Source: Selenomonadales bacterium UBA7018
GTDB lineage: Bacteria; Bacillota; Negativicutes; Selenomonadales; Selenomonadaceae
Direction: 5' to 3'
DNA length: 64,000 nucleotides
Assembly: GCA_002448305.1 (NCBI GenBank)
Contig: DJWY01000025.1
Coordinates: 65,894-129,893 of the forward strand
Made by a program: the position numbers and the translations under genes. Below are positions 17,456 through 25,744 of the stretch, in pieces; position 1 is the first letter of the stretch; each line of letters starts with the position of its first letter. Below the pieces are notes generated by a model that saw nothing but the letters and a program-made list of their open reading frames with translations, ran no database searches and had not been told where the DNA came from.

Positions 17456-18543
17456 AAATAATCGTATCGGGCGGCGGCACGGGTGGTCATATTTACCCTG
17501 CGCTGACGCTCATAAATTCAATCAAGGCTAAACGCCCCGACGCTGAATTTCTCTACGTCGGCACGGAAAAAGGCTTGGAGGCGGACATTGTCCCGAAGGC
17601 GGGCATAAATTTTACCGCGCTCAATTTGGAAGGCGGGCTGGAACGTCATTTCACACTAGAAAATATTTCTCGCGCCGCCAACGCAATTTGGAGCATTAAA
17701 CATGCCGCCGATATTGTTAAAGAGTTCAAACCAAATGTTGTCGTCGGGACGGGCGGCTATGTCTGCGGACCTATTCTCCTTGCCGCCAGTCTTATGAAAG
17801 TTCCGACGCTGATTCAAGAACAAAATGCCGTTGCGGGCATCACCAATAAAATTCTGTCTAAGTTCGTGAATAAAATCGCGGTCGGCACTCAAGACGCCCT
17901 GAAAAATTTCCCTGCTAACAAGACTACTTACACTGGCAATCCCATTCGCGCTGAAGTTCTTGCCGCTAAGAAGGAAGACGGGCTACGCGAATTTAATTTC
18001 ACTGCCGATAAGCCCATTGTTTTAATTTCGGGAGGCTCTCGCGGCGCACGCAGTATCAATGACGCTATGATTGACGTTTTGAAAGTCGCGGCACAAAAAA
18101 ATTCTGCGCAATTTCTCCACGTCACTGGCAAGGGCGAATTTGATTCCGTCACGAAAAAATTATCCGACGTTGACGCGCCCAATATAAGAATCGTCCCGTA
18201 TCTTTACAACATGCCGCGAGCTATGGCTATGGCTGACTTAGCAATTTTCCGCGCAGGCGCAACCGGTATTGCCGAATTGACAGCGCGAGGCGTCCCCTCA
18301 ATTTTAATCCCTTATCCCTACGCGGCTGAAAATCATCAAGAATTCAATGCGCGGGCACTTGTCGACGCGGGCGCGGCTCGTATGATTCTTAACAAAGACT
18401 TGACCGCTCAGCTTTTGCAAAAAAATCTCGACGAACTTTTAGCTTCGCCGAAAACACTTAAGGAAATGGCAAAGGCAAGTTTGTCGCTCGGCAAACCTAA
18501 TGCCGCTGACGAAATTGCCGATATGATTTTAGATTTAACTTGA
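17452..18543 (+). CDS. murG: UDP-GlcNAc:lipid I N-acetylglucosaminyltransferase
   Basis: A 363-aa GT-B fold enzyme that converts lipid I to lipid II at the inner face of the membrane. The N-terminal glycine-rich loop (SGGGTGGHIYPAL) and the second-domain motif (ISGGSRGARSIND, then RAGATGIAEL and PYPYAAENHQ) are all visible. Length is standard. It overlaps the SMR gene by 4 bp. Confidence 0.95.
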   Translation: MKIIVSGGGTGGHIYPALTLINSIKAKRPDAEFLYVGTEKGLEADIVPKAGINFTALNLEGGLERHFTLENISRAANAIWSIKHAADIVKEFKPNVVVGTGGYVCGPILLAASLMKVPTLIQEQNAVAGITNKILSKFVNKIAVGTQDALKNFPANKTTYTGNPIRAEVLAAKKEDGLREFNFTADKPIVLISGGSRGARSINDAMIDVLKVAAQKNSAQFLHVTGKGEFDSVTKKLSDVDAPNIRIVPYLYNMPRAMAMADLAIFRAGATGIAELTARGVPSILIPYPYAAENHQEFNARALVDAGAARMILNKDLTAQLLQKNLDELLASPKTLKEMAKASLSLGKPNAADEIADMILDLT

Positions 18544-18557
18544 GGAGGAAAAATATT

Positions 18558-20879
18558 TTGAAACTCGATGACTTAAAGAAATATCACTTTGTAGGGATTG
18601 GCGGCGTGGGTATGAGTGCGCTCGCTAAAATTTTGATTGAGCTTGGTTGCGAAGTCAGCGGCTCGGACGCTAAAGACTCTCCGACGCTCGATATGCTTAA
18701 AAAGCTCGGCGCAAGAATTTTCGTCGGGCACAAGGCTAAAAATATCCTTGACGATAAAGGCAATCCCGTCGAAGCTATCGTTTGCTCGTCGGCTATCCCA
18801 ACTGATAACCCCGAAGTCGTCGCCGCCGGCAAATTCAAAGTTCCTAAGCTTCACCGCTCCGACATTAACGCTTATCTGCTGAACTCGCGCAAGGGCATTG
18901 CAATTTCCGGCTCGCACGGCAAAACCACGACAACTTCAATGATTGGCTACGTTTTGCACAGCGCGAACGTCGACCCAACTATAATTATCGGCGGCGAATC
19001 AACCGACTTGGGCACCGGCGCGATTTTAGGAAAAAGTGATTGGCTCGTTACTGAAGCAGACGAAAGCGACGGCTCCTTTTTGACGCTCAAACCCGCTATC
19101 GCTGTCGTCACCAACGTCGAAGACGACCACCTTGACCATTACGGCACTATGGATAGAATTCGCGCTGCCTTCAAAATTTTTATCGAAAACGTCAACCGCG
19201 AATCCGGTGTTGCTGTCCTGTGCTTTGATAACGATAATCTGCGCGGGCTTGCTAAGGAAATCGACCGTAAAATTATTTCCTACGCCATTGATAATCCCGC
19301 AGACTTTATGGCGAAAAATATCCGAACGACGCCTAAAGGAATAAACTTTGAAGTCATGCACGGCGAAGAAACTTTAGGCAAAATTCAGCTCGCAATTCAC
19401 GGGCGGCATAACGTCCTTAACGCACTCGCGACGATTGCCACTGCTTTTGAAGTCGGCTTGACTTTTGAGCAAATCGCAGAAGGTTTAAGTAACTTTCACG
19501 GCGCGAAAAGGCGTTTTCAAACTAAAGGGCGCGTCAGAAATATTTTAATCGTCGATGACTACGCGCACCACCCAACCGAAATCGCCGCTACTCTTAAAGC
19601 TGCTCGCGAAACTAAGCCTCATAAAATTTTCTGTATTTTTCAACCGCATAGATATAGCCGCACGCAACTTTTGCTTAAAGAATTCGGTAGCGCGTTCCGT
19701 GAGGCTGATAATTTAATCCTAACCGACGTTTACTCCGCTGGTGAAGAAAAAATTTCCGGCGTAAGTGGCGCGTCTATTCTTCAAGAAGTTTTGAGCACCA
19801 CTAATCAAGCCGTCTCCTACATTCCTAAGCGCGAAGACATTGCCGCCGCTATTAAAAATGAACTTTCGCCCGGCGATTTGGTTATCACTATGGGCGCAGG
19901 AGATATTTACAAGACTGGAGAGGAACTTTTAGACATGCTCAAAGATTTTACTGACAAGAAAATTATCGTAGTTTGCGGCGGTCCTTCCACAGAGGCTGAA
20001 GTTTCAAGACGCACCGGCAAAGCTATCGCCGACGCGCTTAAATCTAAAAATTATAACGTTGAATTGCTCGAACTCAATCCGCAGACTTTCGCGCAGACCA
20101 TTCGCGAAAAAAATTGCGATATTGTCTTTAACGCCCTTCACGGCAAATACGGCGAAGATGGATTGATTCAAGGCACGCTCGATATGCTCAAAATCCCCTA
20201 CACCGGTTCGGGCGTTCTCGCCGCCGCTGTTACTATGGATAAAGTCGCAACGAAACATTTCCTCAACTCCGCGCAGATTTCTACGCCCAAATTTGCTATC
20301 TATCGCGAAGTCGACCGCCGCGACGAACTCGCTTCCGAAATTGAAAATAAATTTGGGTTGCCCGTCGTCATTAAAGCCGCGTCGCAAGGCTCAAGTATCG
20401 GCGTAACTATCGTTGAACATTCCGAAGAAATTGCCGAAGCTATCGAAAACGCTTTCACTTACGGCGACGAAATTTTAGTTGAAGAATTCATACGCGGACG
20501 CGAATTGACCGTTGCCGTTATGGGCAATGAAGACGAAGCCGACGCCCTGCCTGTTATCGAAATCACTACGACAACCGGTCGCTACGATTATAAAACGAAA
20601 TATACTAAAGGCATGTCAACGCACATTTGCCCCGCGCAGATTCCCGACGAACTCACTGCACAAGTCCAAAAGCTTGCCGTCGCCGCCTTCAAAATTTGTA
20701 AATGCTCCGGCGTCGCCCGCATTGACGTTATGCTTTCCGAAAAGAATATTCCATACGTTATCGAAATTAATTCCGTGCCCGGTATGACTGAAACTTCCCT
20801 TGTCCCTGACGCCGCCCGCGCCGCCGGTATCGATTTTCCTGAACTCTGCGAAAAAATTCTTGCTCTCTCCGACTTTTAA
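18558..20879 (+). CDS. murC-ddl: MurC-Ddl fusion: UDP-MurNAc--L-Ala ligase / D-Ala--D-Ala ligase
   Basis: A 773-aa bifunctional cytoplasmic enzyme. Residues 1-~459 are MurC (GIGGVGMSALA at the start, ATP loop SGSHGKTTTT, DDYAHHPTEI, HRYSRT). Residues ~460-773 are D-Ala-D-Ala ligase (GGPSTEAEVS, LHGKYGEDG, GSGVLAAAVTMDK, EINSVPGMTETS). MurC-Ddl fusions are known from chlamydiae and some other bacteria. The chosen TTG at 18558 follows AGGAGG; the upstream TTG at 18540 overlaps murG and has no site. At the junction an ATG (19935) is preceded by GGAGAGG, so the Ddl half might also be made separately. No murB is seen in the cluster. Confidence 0.93.
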   Translation: MKLDDLKKYHFVGIGGVGMSALAKILIELGCEVSGSDAKDSPTLDMLKKLGARIFVGHKAKNILDDKGNPVEAIVCSSAIPTDNPEVVAAGKFKVPKLHRSDINAYLLNSRKGIAISGSHGKTTTTSMIGYVLHSANVDPTIIIGGESTDLGTGAILGKSDWLVTEADESDGSFLTLKPAIAVVTNVEDDHLDHYGTMDRIRAAFKIFIENVNRESGVAVLCFDNDNLRGLAKEIDRKIISYAIDNPADFMAKNIRTTPKGINFEVMHGEETLGKIQLAIHGRHNVLNALATIATAFEVGLTFEQIAEGLSNFHGAKRRFQTKGRVRNILIVDDYAHHPTEIAATLKAARETKPHKIFCIFQPHRYSRTQLLLKEFGSAFREADNLILTDVYSAGEEKISGVSGASILQEVLSTTNQAVSYIPKREDIAAAIKNELSPGDLVITMGAGDIYKTGEELLDMLKDFTDKKIIVVCGGPSTEAEVSRRTGKAIADALKSKNYNVELLELNPQTFAQTIREKNCDIVFNALHGKYGEDGLIQGTLDMLKIPYTGSGVLAAAVTMDKVATKHFLNSAQISTPKFAIYREVDRRDELASEIENKFGLPVVIKAASQGSSIGVTIVEHSEEIAEAIENAFTYGDEILVEEFIRGRELTVAVMGNEDEADALPVIEITTTTGRYDYKTKYTKGMSTHICPAQIPDELTAQVQKLAVAAFKICKCSGVARIDVMLSEKNIPYVIEINSVPGMTETSLVPDAARAAGIDFPELCEKILALSDF

Positions 20880-20893
20880 AGGAGCTGTTTAAC

Positions 20894-21172
20894 ATGAAAC
20901 ACTTTTTCTCTGAGATTGATGAAGTAACTTTGACTTTCAGCGACATTAAAACCAATCGCGACGGCATGGAGTACATTAAAATTTACTTTGAACACCCCAA
21001 CGAAACCGGCTTTGATTTTCTGGAATCAACTTTGCCCGCTTTGCGTGTAAAATCTTCCGAAGGCTTCAGCAAAAAAGAAACTGATGATTTATTGGACTAC
21101 GCAAGAACAAATGCTTTCCTTATCTGGGAGATTGCTAGCAAGGACGGTGACGAAATTGCCGCAAGTGTGTAG
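20894..21172 (+). CDS. Hypothetical 92-aa protein
   Basis: I do not recognise this family. The gene has a good AAAGGAG site 9 nt before ATG and starts 14 bp after the ddl stop, so it is expressed with the mur operon. The protein is small, acidic and soluble, with a phenylalanine-rich N-terminal half and a helical C-terminal half (KKETDDLLDYARTNAFLIWEIA). It overlaps the next gene by 17 bp, an arrangement often seen in two-gene modules of toxin-antitoxin type; DUF4160 proteins are frequently encoded in such pairs. That role is inference only. Confidence 0.6.
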   Translation: MKHFFSEIDEVTLTFSDIKTNRDGMEYIKIYFEHPNETGFDFLESTLPALRVKSSEGFSKKETDDLLDYARTNAFLIWEIASKDGDEIAASV

Positions 21173-21335
21173 GTTGCTCGGCTATCTGATTTTCTTCTGG
21201 TCAAATGAAAATAATGAACCGCGCTTAGAACATAATAAAAGCCGCATTCCCGCCAAAGATTTAAATCGAATTATGCAATGGCTTGCAGCTAATAAAACGC
21301 TTGTCGAAATGAAATGGAACGAGCATTTTAAATAA
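21156..21335 (+). pseudogene. Truncated DUF4160-type protein
   Basis: Reading from TTG 21156 gives 59 residues beginning MPQVCRLLGYLIFFWSNEN, which resembles the N-terminus of DUF4160 proteins. The end (SRIPAKDLNRIMQWL...W) resembles their C-terminal helix. The central strand with the histidine motif expected after NNEP is missing; about 25 residues appear to have been deleted in frame. An AAGGA site lies upstream and it overlaps the preceding gene by 17 bp. It may be dead or a minimal derivative. Confidence 0.55.
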
Positions 21336-21347
21336 GCGGGGGCAACT

Positions 21348-22304
21348 ATGGTTAAACTTTACGACACGAGCGGGCACGGCTACATTGAAGTTGAGGTCGC
21401 GCAATTCTATTCCAATGATTACCCTATGTTCTTCGCAAAAACCGACAAGGATTCTTATCTGCGCGACTTCGACCAGCCTTTTTATACTATTCCAGAAATG
21501 CGCAAGGGTTCTCAGCCGACTGACAACGGAAATTTAATCGTCGAAGCGGCGGATTATGACGAATTTATTAAACGCGAGCCAAAAGCTAAAAATTGGATTC
21601 GACCTTTTGTCGGCGCAGAAGAATTTATTCACAACAAGAAAAGATTTTGCCTTTGGCTTGAAGATTGCCCGCCTAATGAAATAAAATCTATGCCGCGTGT
21701 CTATCAGCGCGTTAAAAATGTTCGCGAATTCAGATTGGCAAGCAAGAAAGTCGCCACTCGTAAAGACGCTGAAACGTCCTGGCTTTTTCAAGAACGCCGC
21801 CAACCTAAATCAAATTATCTGTTGGTGCCGCGTGTCAGCTCTGAACGCCGCGAATATATTCCTATTGGTTACATGGACGCGAATGTTATTTGTAGCGACG
21901 CTAATTTAATGATACCCGATGCAATGCTTTGGCACTTCGGCGTTTTGACAAGCTTGCCGCATATGGTTTGGATGCGTATGGTTTGCGGGCGGCTGAAAAG
22001 TGATTATCGCTATTCCGCGCATATAGTTTATAATAATTTCCTGTGGCCGCCGTTTTGGCGCGAAGTTGAGCGAACAGCGGCAGAAATTTTAGCGGCGCGG
22101 CGGAATTATCCCGAAGCGAGTTTTGCCGACCTTTACGACCCGCTACTTATGCCCAAAGATTTGCGGCTTGCGCACGAAAAAAACGACCGCGCAGTTATGG
22201 CGTCTTATGACTTCCCGAAAAATATGAGCGAACAGCAAATGCAAATAGCTTTCCTGAAAATGTACGAGGCGACGCGAAACATGGAGGAACTTTTTTATAA
22301 ATAA
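21348..22304 (+). CDS. Orphan target-recognition and C-terminal part of an MmeI-like DNA methyltransferase
   Basis: A 318-aa protein that corresponds to the C-terminal third of MmeI-like class I DNA methyltransferases (type IIL/IIG): WIRPFVGAEEFI, a target-recognition stretch with SNYLLVPRVSSERREYIPIGY, LIIPDA-like LMIPDAMLWHFGVL, GRLKSDYRYS, YNNFLWP and the helical tail SFADLYDPLLMP. The nuclease, SAM-binding and NPPY motifs are absent. It is nevertheless an intact frame with ATG behind a GCGGGGG purine stretch, 12 bp after the DUF4160 fragment. It could be a decayed remnant or a free-standing DNA-binding specificity module. It lies between ddl and ftsQ in the cell-wall operon. Confidence 0.75.
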   Translation: MVKLYDTSGHGYIEVEVAQFYSNDYPMFFAKTDKDSYLRDFDQPFYTIPEMRKGSQPTDNGNLIVEAADYDEFIKREPKAKNWIRPFVGAEEFIHNKKRFCLWLEDCPPNEIKSMPRVYQRVKNVREFRLASKKVATRKDAETSWLFQERRQPKSNYLLVPRVSSERREYIPIGYMDANVICSDANLMIPDAMLWHFGVLTSLPHMVWMRMVCGRLKSDYRYSAHIVYNNFLWPPFWREVERTAAEILAARRNYPEASFADLYDPLLMPKDLRLAHEKNDRAVMASYDFPKNMSEQQMQIAFLKMYEATRNMEELFYK

Positions 22305-22316
22305 GGCGGTGATGAT

Positions 22317-23054
22317 ATGGCTAAAATCAGACGGCGACGGAGATTCGGACGGCTTTTCAGAGGAATAATTTTCCTTGTCGTAAGCGCGGCGGTATTGGGC
22401 TTTTTTGTTTACATGCCGTTTTTCACGCTGAGCGAATTGAAACTCGTCGGCGTAAAATATCTCACACAAGAAGACATTTTGAAATCAGGAAATATTTACA
22501 TGGGCGAACCAATGTTCAAATTGGAGACGGACGTTGTGCAAAGCCGCCTGTTGAAAGATTTACGGATAGAAGAAGTTAGCGTGCGCCGTCATTTGCCGCA
22601 TACGCTGGAGATTAAAATCAAGGAACGCCGCCCGCTAGCAACCCTCAACTGCAATTACGGATATATCGACCTTGACCGCAATGGCGTCATTATCGACAGC
22701 TACAAGAGTTTAAAGACTATGAAAATTCCCATGATAACCGGTGTTAATGTCAACGATTTGTATATCGGCGATACCGTTGAAGACGAGCTTGTTAGGCAAA
22801 TTTTGGACTTCCTGCAGAGACTTGACGAAGAGACGCTTAATCGCCTGTCGGAAATTGCGATTGTGGAGGCGGATTATATCGTAATGTACAGCGCGACCGA
22901 ACGTCCCGTTCAAATTCGACTGGGTAAATTGGAGCGGCTCGACGAAAAAGCGCGTTTAACTGAAGATTTTCTGCGCGACCTTGAAACTAATCCGCATCCC
23001 GTCGAGTACGTCGACTTCAATTACACTACGCCATTTATAAAGCTAGCGCAATGA
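22317..23054 (+). CDS. ftsQ: Cell division protein FtsQ/DivIB
   Basis: A 245-aa bitopic membrane protein of the divisome. A very basic cytoplasmic start (KIRRRRRFGR) is followed by one transmembrane helix (~15-33), a POTRA domain (~38-105, LKLVGVKYLTQEDILKSGN) and the FtsQ-type beta domain (GYIDLDRNGVII, MITGVN). It is the last gene of the mur operon. Genes ftsA and ftsZ, which often follow, are not present in the window. A bidirectional terminator ends the unit. Confidence 0.9.
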   Translation: MAKIRRRRRFGRLFRGIIFLVVSAAVLGFFVYMPFFTLSELKLVGVKYLTQEDILKSGNIYMGEPMFKLETDVVQSRLLKDLRIEEVSVRRHLPHTLEIKIKERRPLATLNCNYGYIDLDRNGVIIDSYKSLKTMKIPMITGVNVNDLYIGDTVEDELVRQILDFLQRLDEETLNRLSEIAIVEADYIVMYSATERPVQIRLGKLERLDEKARLTEDFLRDLETNPHPVEYVDFNYTTPFIKLAQ

Positions 23055-23058
23055 AAAA

Positions 23059-23088
23059 GTCGCCCTCCAAATTGGAAGGCGGCTTTTT
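23059..23088. terminator. Bidirectional terminator between ftsQ and ftsW
   Basis: A near-perfect inverted repeat (arms 23059-23070 and 23072-23083, about 10 usable base pairs around a short AAATT loop) has a T-run on the right and an A-run on the left, so it can serve both convergent operons. Confidence 0.85.
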
Positions 23089-23090
23089 CT

Positions 23091-24227
23091 TTATGTCTTC
23101 TTTTCGCTCTGCTTGCCAATATTTACCAGAATTCCAATCGCCGCCATTATGACGATAAGCGAAGTTCCACCATAACTTATGAAGGGCAACGGCACGCCCA
23201 CAACCGGTATCATGCCGCCGACCATAAATAAATTCGCTATCGCTTGACCGACAATTAAAATCATTATGCCCATTCCTAAAACTTGCCCATATTCGTCCCG
23301 CGCTTTGTTGGCAATCCGCGCCGCGTAGACTGCAAACGCCGCAAATAATAAGAATACAAATATTGCACCTAAAAAGCCGTTCTCTTGACAGAAAATCGCG
23401 AACGCAAAATCCGTGTGCGCCTCCGGCAAATAATCATATTTGCTGACACCAACGCCAAGCCCCATTCCTGTCAATTCGCCCGAACCTATCGCCGATAAAG
23501 ATTGCACCGTTTGATAGCCGACATTTTGCGCGTCCGACCACGGGTCGAAAGTTATTTTCAAGCGGTCTAGGCGATAAGGCTCGCGATATATCAAAACTCC
23601 AGCTAAAAAAAGCGCGCCGCCCACTAGTTGCAAAATTTTGTTTCTGCTCAAGCCCGAAATCATTAGCATTAAAAGCGGTATCCCTAAAATTATTGACGCC
23701 GTGCCCATGTCTGGTTCAAGCTCCGTCAAGACTGTAAAGGCGAAAATTATCGCCATTTGAATTGTCTTGTAATGCAATTCTTGTTCCAATCTTATTTTGG
23801 AGGAAATGTACGCCGCCACAATCATTATCGAGACGAGTTTTGCCAGCTCTGCCGGTTGAAATTGTCCTATCGGCAACGGCAACCAGCGTTGCGCACCATT
23901 GACGACCGGACCGAATATCAAAACTGCTATCAACGCAATGAATGTTCCCAGCACAAGCCAAAATATTACTTTGCGCCAAACATGATAATCGAAATACAAG
24001 CACAAGGCGAACGCAAGCACCCCGATAAAGACGTTCAGGACGTGTCGTTTCAAAAAAAAGTAAGGCGTCCCGAATTCCGCCTCTGCGAATATGAAACTTG
24101 AGCTGAATACATTTATCGTGCCGAGAACTAAAAGCACGACCGTTATTGCGATTATTGCTTCCATGTCGCTTGTCCAAAATCTTTTAACGCCGGCTTGATT
24201 CAGCTCCTTTTTCGGAACTTCAGCCAT
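23091..24227 (-). CDS. ftsW: Peptidoglycan glycosyltransferase FtsW (SEDS family)
   Basis: A 378-aa polytopic SEDS protein that polymerises lipid II at the septum. About ten hydrophobic segments fill the chain. The catalytic region with NGAQRWLPLPIGQFQPAELAK and the ELEPDMGT motif, plus the terminal GVPLPFISYGGTSL, are all characteristic. FtsW and RodA are hard to separate by eye; the place next to ftsQ and the mur genes favours FtsW. A GGGAG site precedes ATG. It is convergent with ftsQ. Confidence 0.9.
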   Translation of the reverse strand: MAEVPKKELNQAGVKRFWTSDMEAIIAITVVLLVLGTINVFSSSFIFAEAEFGTPYFFLKRHVLNVFIGVLAFALCLYFDYHVWRKVIFWLVLGTFIALIAVLIFGPVVNGAQRWLPLPIGQFQPAELAKLVSIMIVAAYISSKIRLEQELHYKTIQMAIIFAFTVLTELEPDMGTASIILGIPLLMLMISGLSRNKILQLVGGALFLAGVLIYREPYRLDRLKITFDPWSDAQNVGYQTVQSLSAIGSGELTGMGLGVGVSKYDYLPEAHTDFAFAIFCQENGFLGAIFVFLLFAAFAVYAARIANKARDEYGQVLGMGIMILIVGQAIANLFMVGGMIPVVGVPLPFISYGGTSLIVIMAAIGILVNIGKQSEKKT

Positions 24228-24240
24228 TTAATCAACTCCC

Positions 24241-25734
24241 TTAAACGTCGCGGAAAATAATTGGCAAGGTTTTTATCTGCAAGCGATTTTTAATCAGCCA
24301 AACTGTCATTAAATGTTCCGCCACAAAACTTATCACCCGATATTCTCGCGGGTCGTCGGAGCTTGCAAGATTAGTTGTCGCTAAAATTTCTTCCGTCGCG
24401 TCGATTATGAACGAAAACAGCCATTCGCAATAGCCGTTGAAAATTTCCCAGCGCGTTATGAAAATTTCGTAGCAGAAGACGCCAAAACTATTATTGACGC
24501 GGTCATAAGCCGCAAGATAATCAGGTTGCCGCGCCGCGATATATTTTCTAATCGTATTCATGACGTGTTCGGCAAGTTCGCGCCCGCTCAACATAATTTT
24601 CCAGTCGTAAAGCGCAACGTGCCCGAATTTGCAATCGTTGACGATAATATCATTTTCGCGCAGAAGTTCGGACGCTTCGTCGGTCGTCAAAATGTTTTCA
24701 CCGTCGACCGTAAAAAATCTTCGGTAGTGCACAAAGCCAATAAGATTATGACTCATATTCTTCCAAAGCCAATAAAGCGCGGTTAGCTCGTTCAGATAGG
24801 GATTCAAGCGGCTGATATTGTCGCCGGAATCGTCGCCGAGATAGCCGAATTTTTCTTTGGCGAGCGCGTGCCCCGCGTGAATTATTTCGTAACCTTCGGG
24901 CAGGGCGGCAAGCTTAGCGTCCTTGTGCGTGACGACGTAAATTTTAGAATTGGCGCGAATAAATTTTTCTAGCAAGAGCCAGTTGCCGTTTAGGGCGGGG
25001 AACGCAGAAACTTTTTCAAAGGCGTTTTCGGTTGCAGTCAAGAATTTTTCAAGCGCGGAATTTTTCCTAGCGAATATAAGAATATTTTCCGCTAATAAAT
25101 CCGTCGCAACAAGCGCAGTGATAAATTCTTCGGGCGTGCGGTCGTTGGTGAAAAGTAGCGCGTCGAAAAATTTATATCGGCACTCGTCAAGCGAAGAATA
25201 AATTTCGCCGTAAAAATTCCTAAGCGCGGGATAAGTTTCAGCGTCGGCAATGCCCGCGATTTTAGATTTGAAGTCGGGGAACATATAGTAATCATTTTTG
25301 GCAAAATAGCCGTCAACGTCAAGCGTGCGGAAAAGTTTCAGCGCGTGAATCAGATTGAAAATTTGAACGGCATTATTCAGCGAGAAAAAATTATTCGTCG
25401 CGTAGTTTAAAAGCGTCGGCAAGGTGATAACGCGGTCAATCAATCCGAGCGCGTAAAGCTCCCTGAAACGCAATAAATATTCGTCGTGGCTTTCGATAAC
25501 GATATAATCCGCCGCGTCATCCAAAACTTTTCTAAGAAAGTCGATAGAAATTTCCATGCCGTCAAAGAAAACTCGAAAGTCGCCGTTAAGTTTGTAATCG
25601 TTCGCCGCTACAACATGAGCCGGAACGATAAATTCTCCACGCTCCGCCGCGCCTCTGAAAGAAATTCTCCCGACAATTTCAACGTCTGGTAAATGGTCGC
25701 GTCGTCCACACCAAAGGATTTTTGGTTTATACAA
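24241..25734 (-). CDS. DUF4422 glycosyltransferase-like protein with extra N-terminal domain
   Basis: A 497-aa soluble protein. Residues ~260-497 match DUF4422, a family found in capsule and LPS loci and presumed to contain glycosyltransferases: IYVVTHKDAKL, a GDDSGDNIS loop, LTALYWLWKN, GFVHYRRFF and a C-terminal EH..TVWL segment. Residues 1-~250 are not recognised; they show alternating strand/helix character (VEIVGRISF, FRVFFDGMEI, YIVIESHDEYLLRF) and may be a second nucleotide-sugar-related fold. The gene lies 13 bp upstream of ftsW and 10 bp downstream of the sensor kinase on the same strand, so it may be cotranscribed with both. Confidence 0.75.
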   Translation of the reverse strand: MYKPKILWCGRRDHLPDVEIVGRISFRGAAERGEFIVPAHVVAANDYKLNGDFRVFFDGMEISIDFLRKVLDDAADYIVIESHDEYLLRFRELYALGLIDRVITLPTLLNYATNNFFSLNNAVQIFNLIHALKLFRTLDVDGYFAKNDYYMFPDFKSKIAGIADAETYPALRNFYGEIYSSLDECRYKFFDALLFTNDRTPEEFITALVATDLLAENILIFARKNSALEKFLTATENAFEKVSAFPALNGNWLLLEKFIRANSKIYVVTHKDAKLAALPEGYEIIHAGHALAKEKFGYLGDDSGDNISRLNPYLNELTALYWLWKNMSHNLIGFVHYRRFFTVDGENILTTDEASELLRENDIIVNDCKFGHVALYDWKIMLSGRELAEHVMNTIRKYIAARQPDYLAAYDRVNNSFGVFCYEIFITRWEIFNGYCEWLFSFIIDATEEILATTNLASSDDPREYRVISFVAEHLMTVWLIKNRLQIKTLPIIFRDV

Positions 25735-25744
25735 AGTTCGTCAC

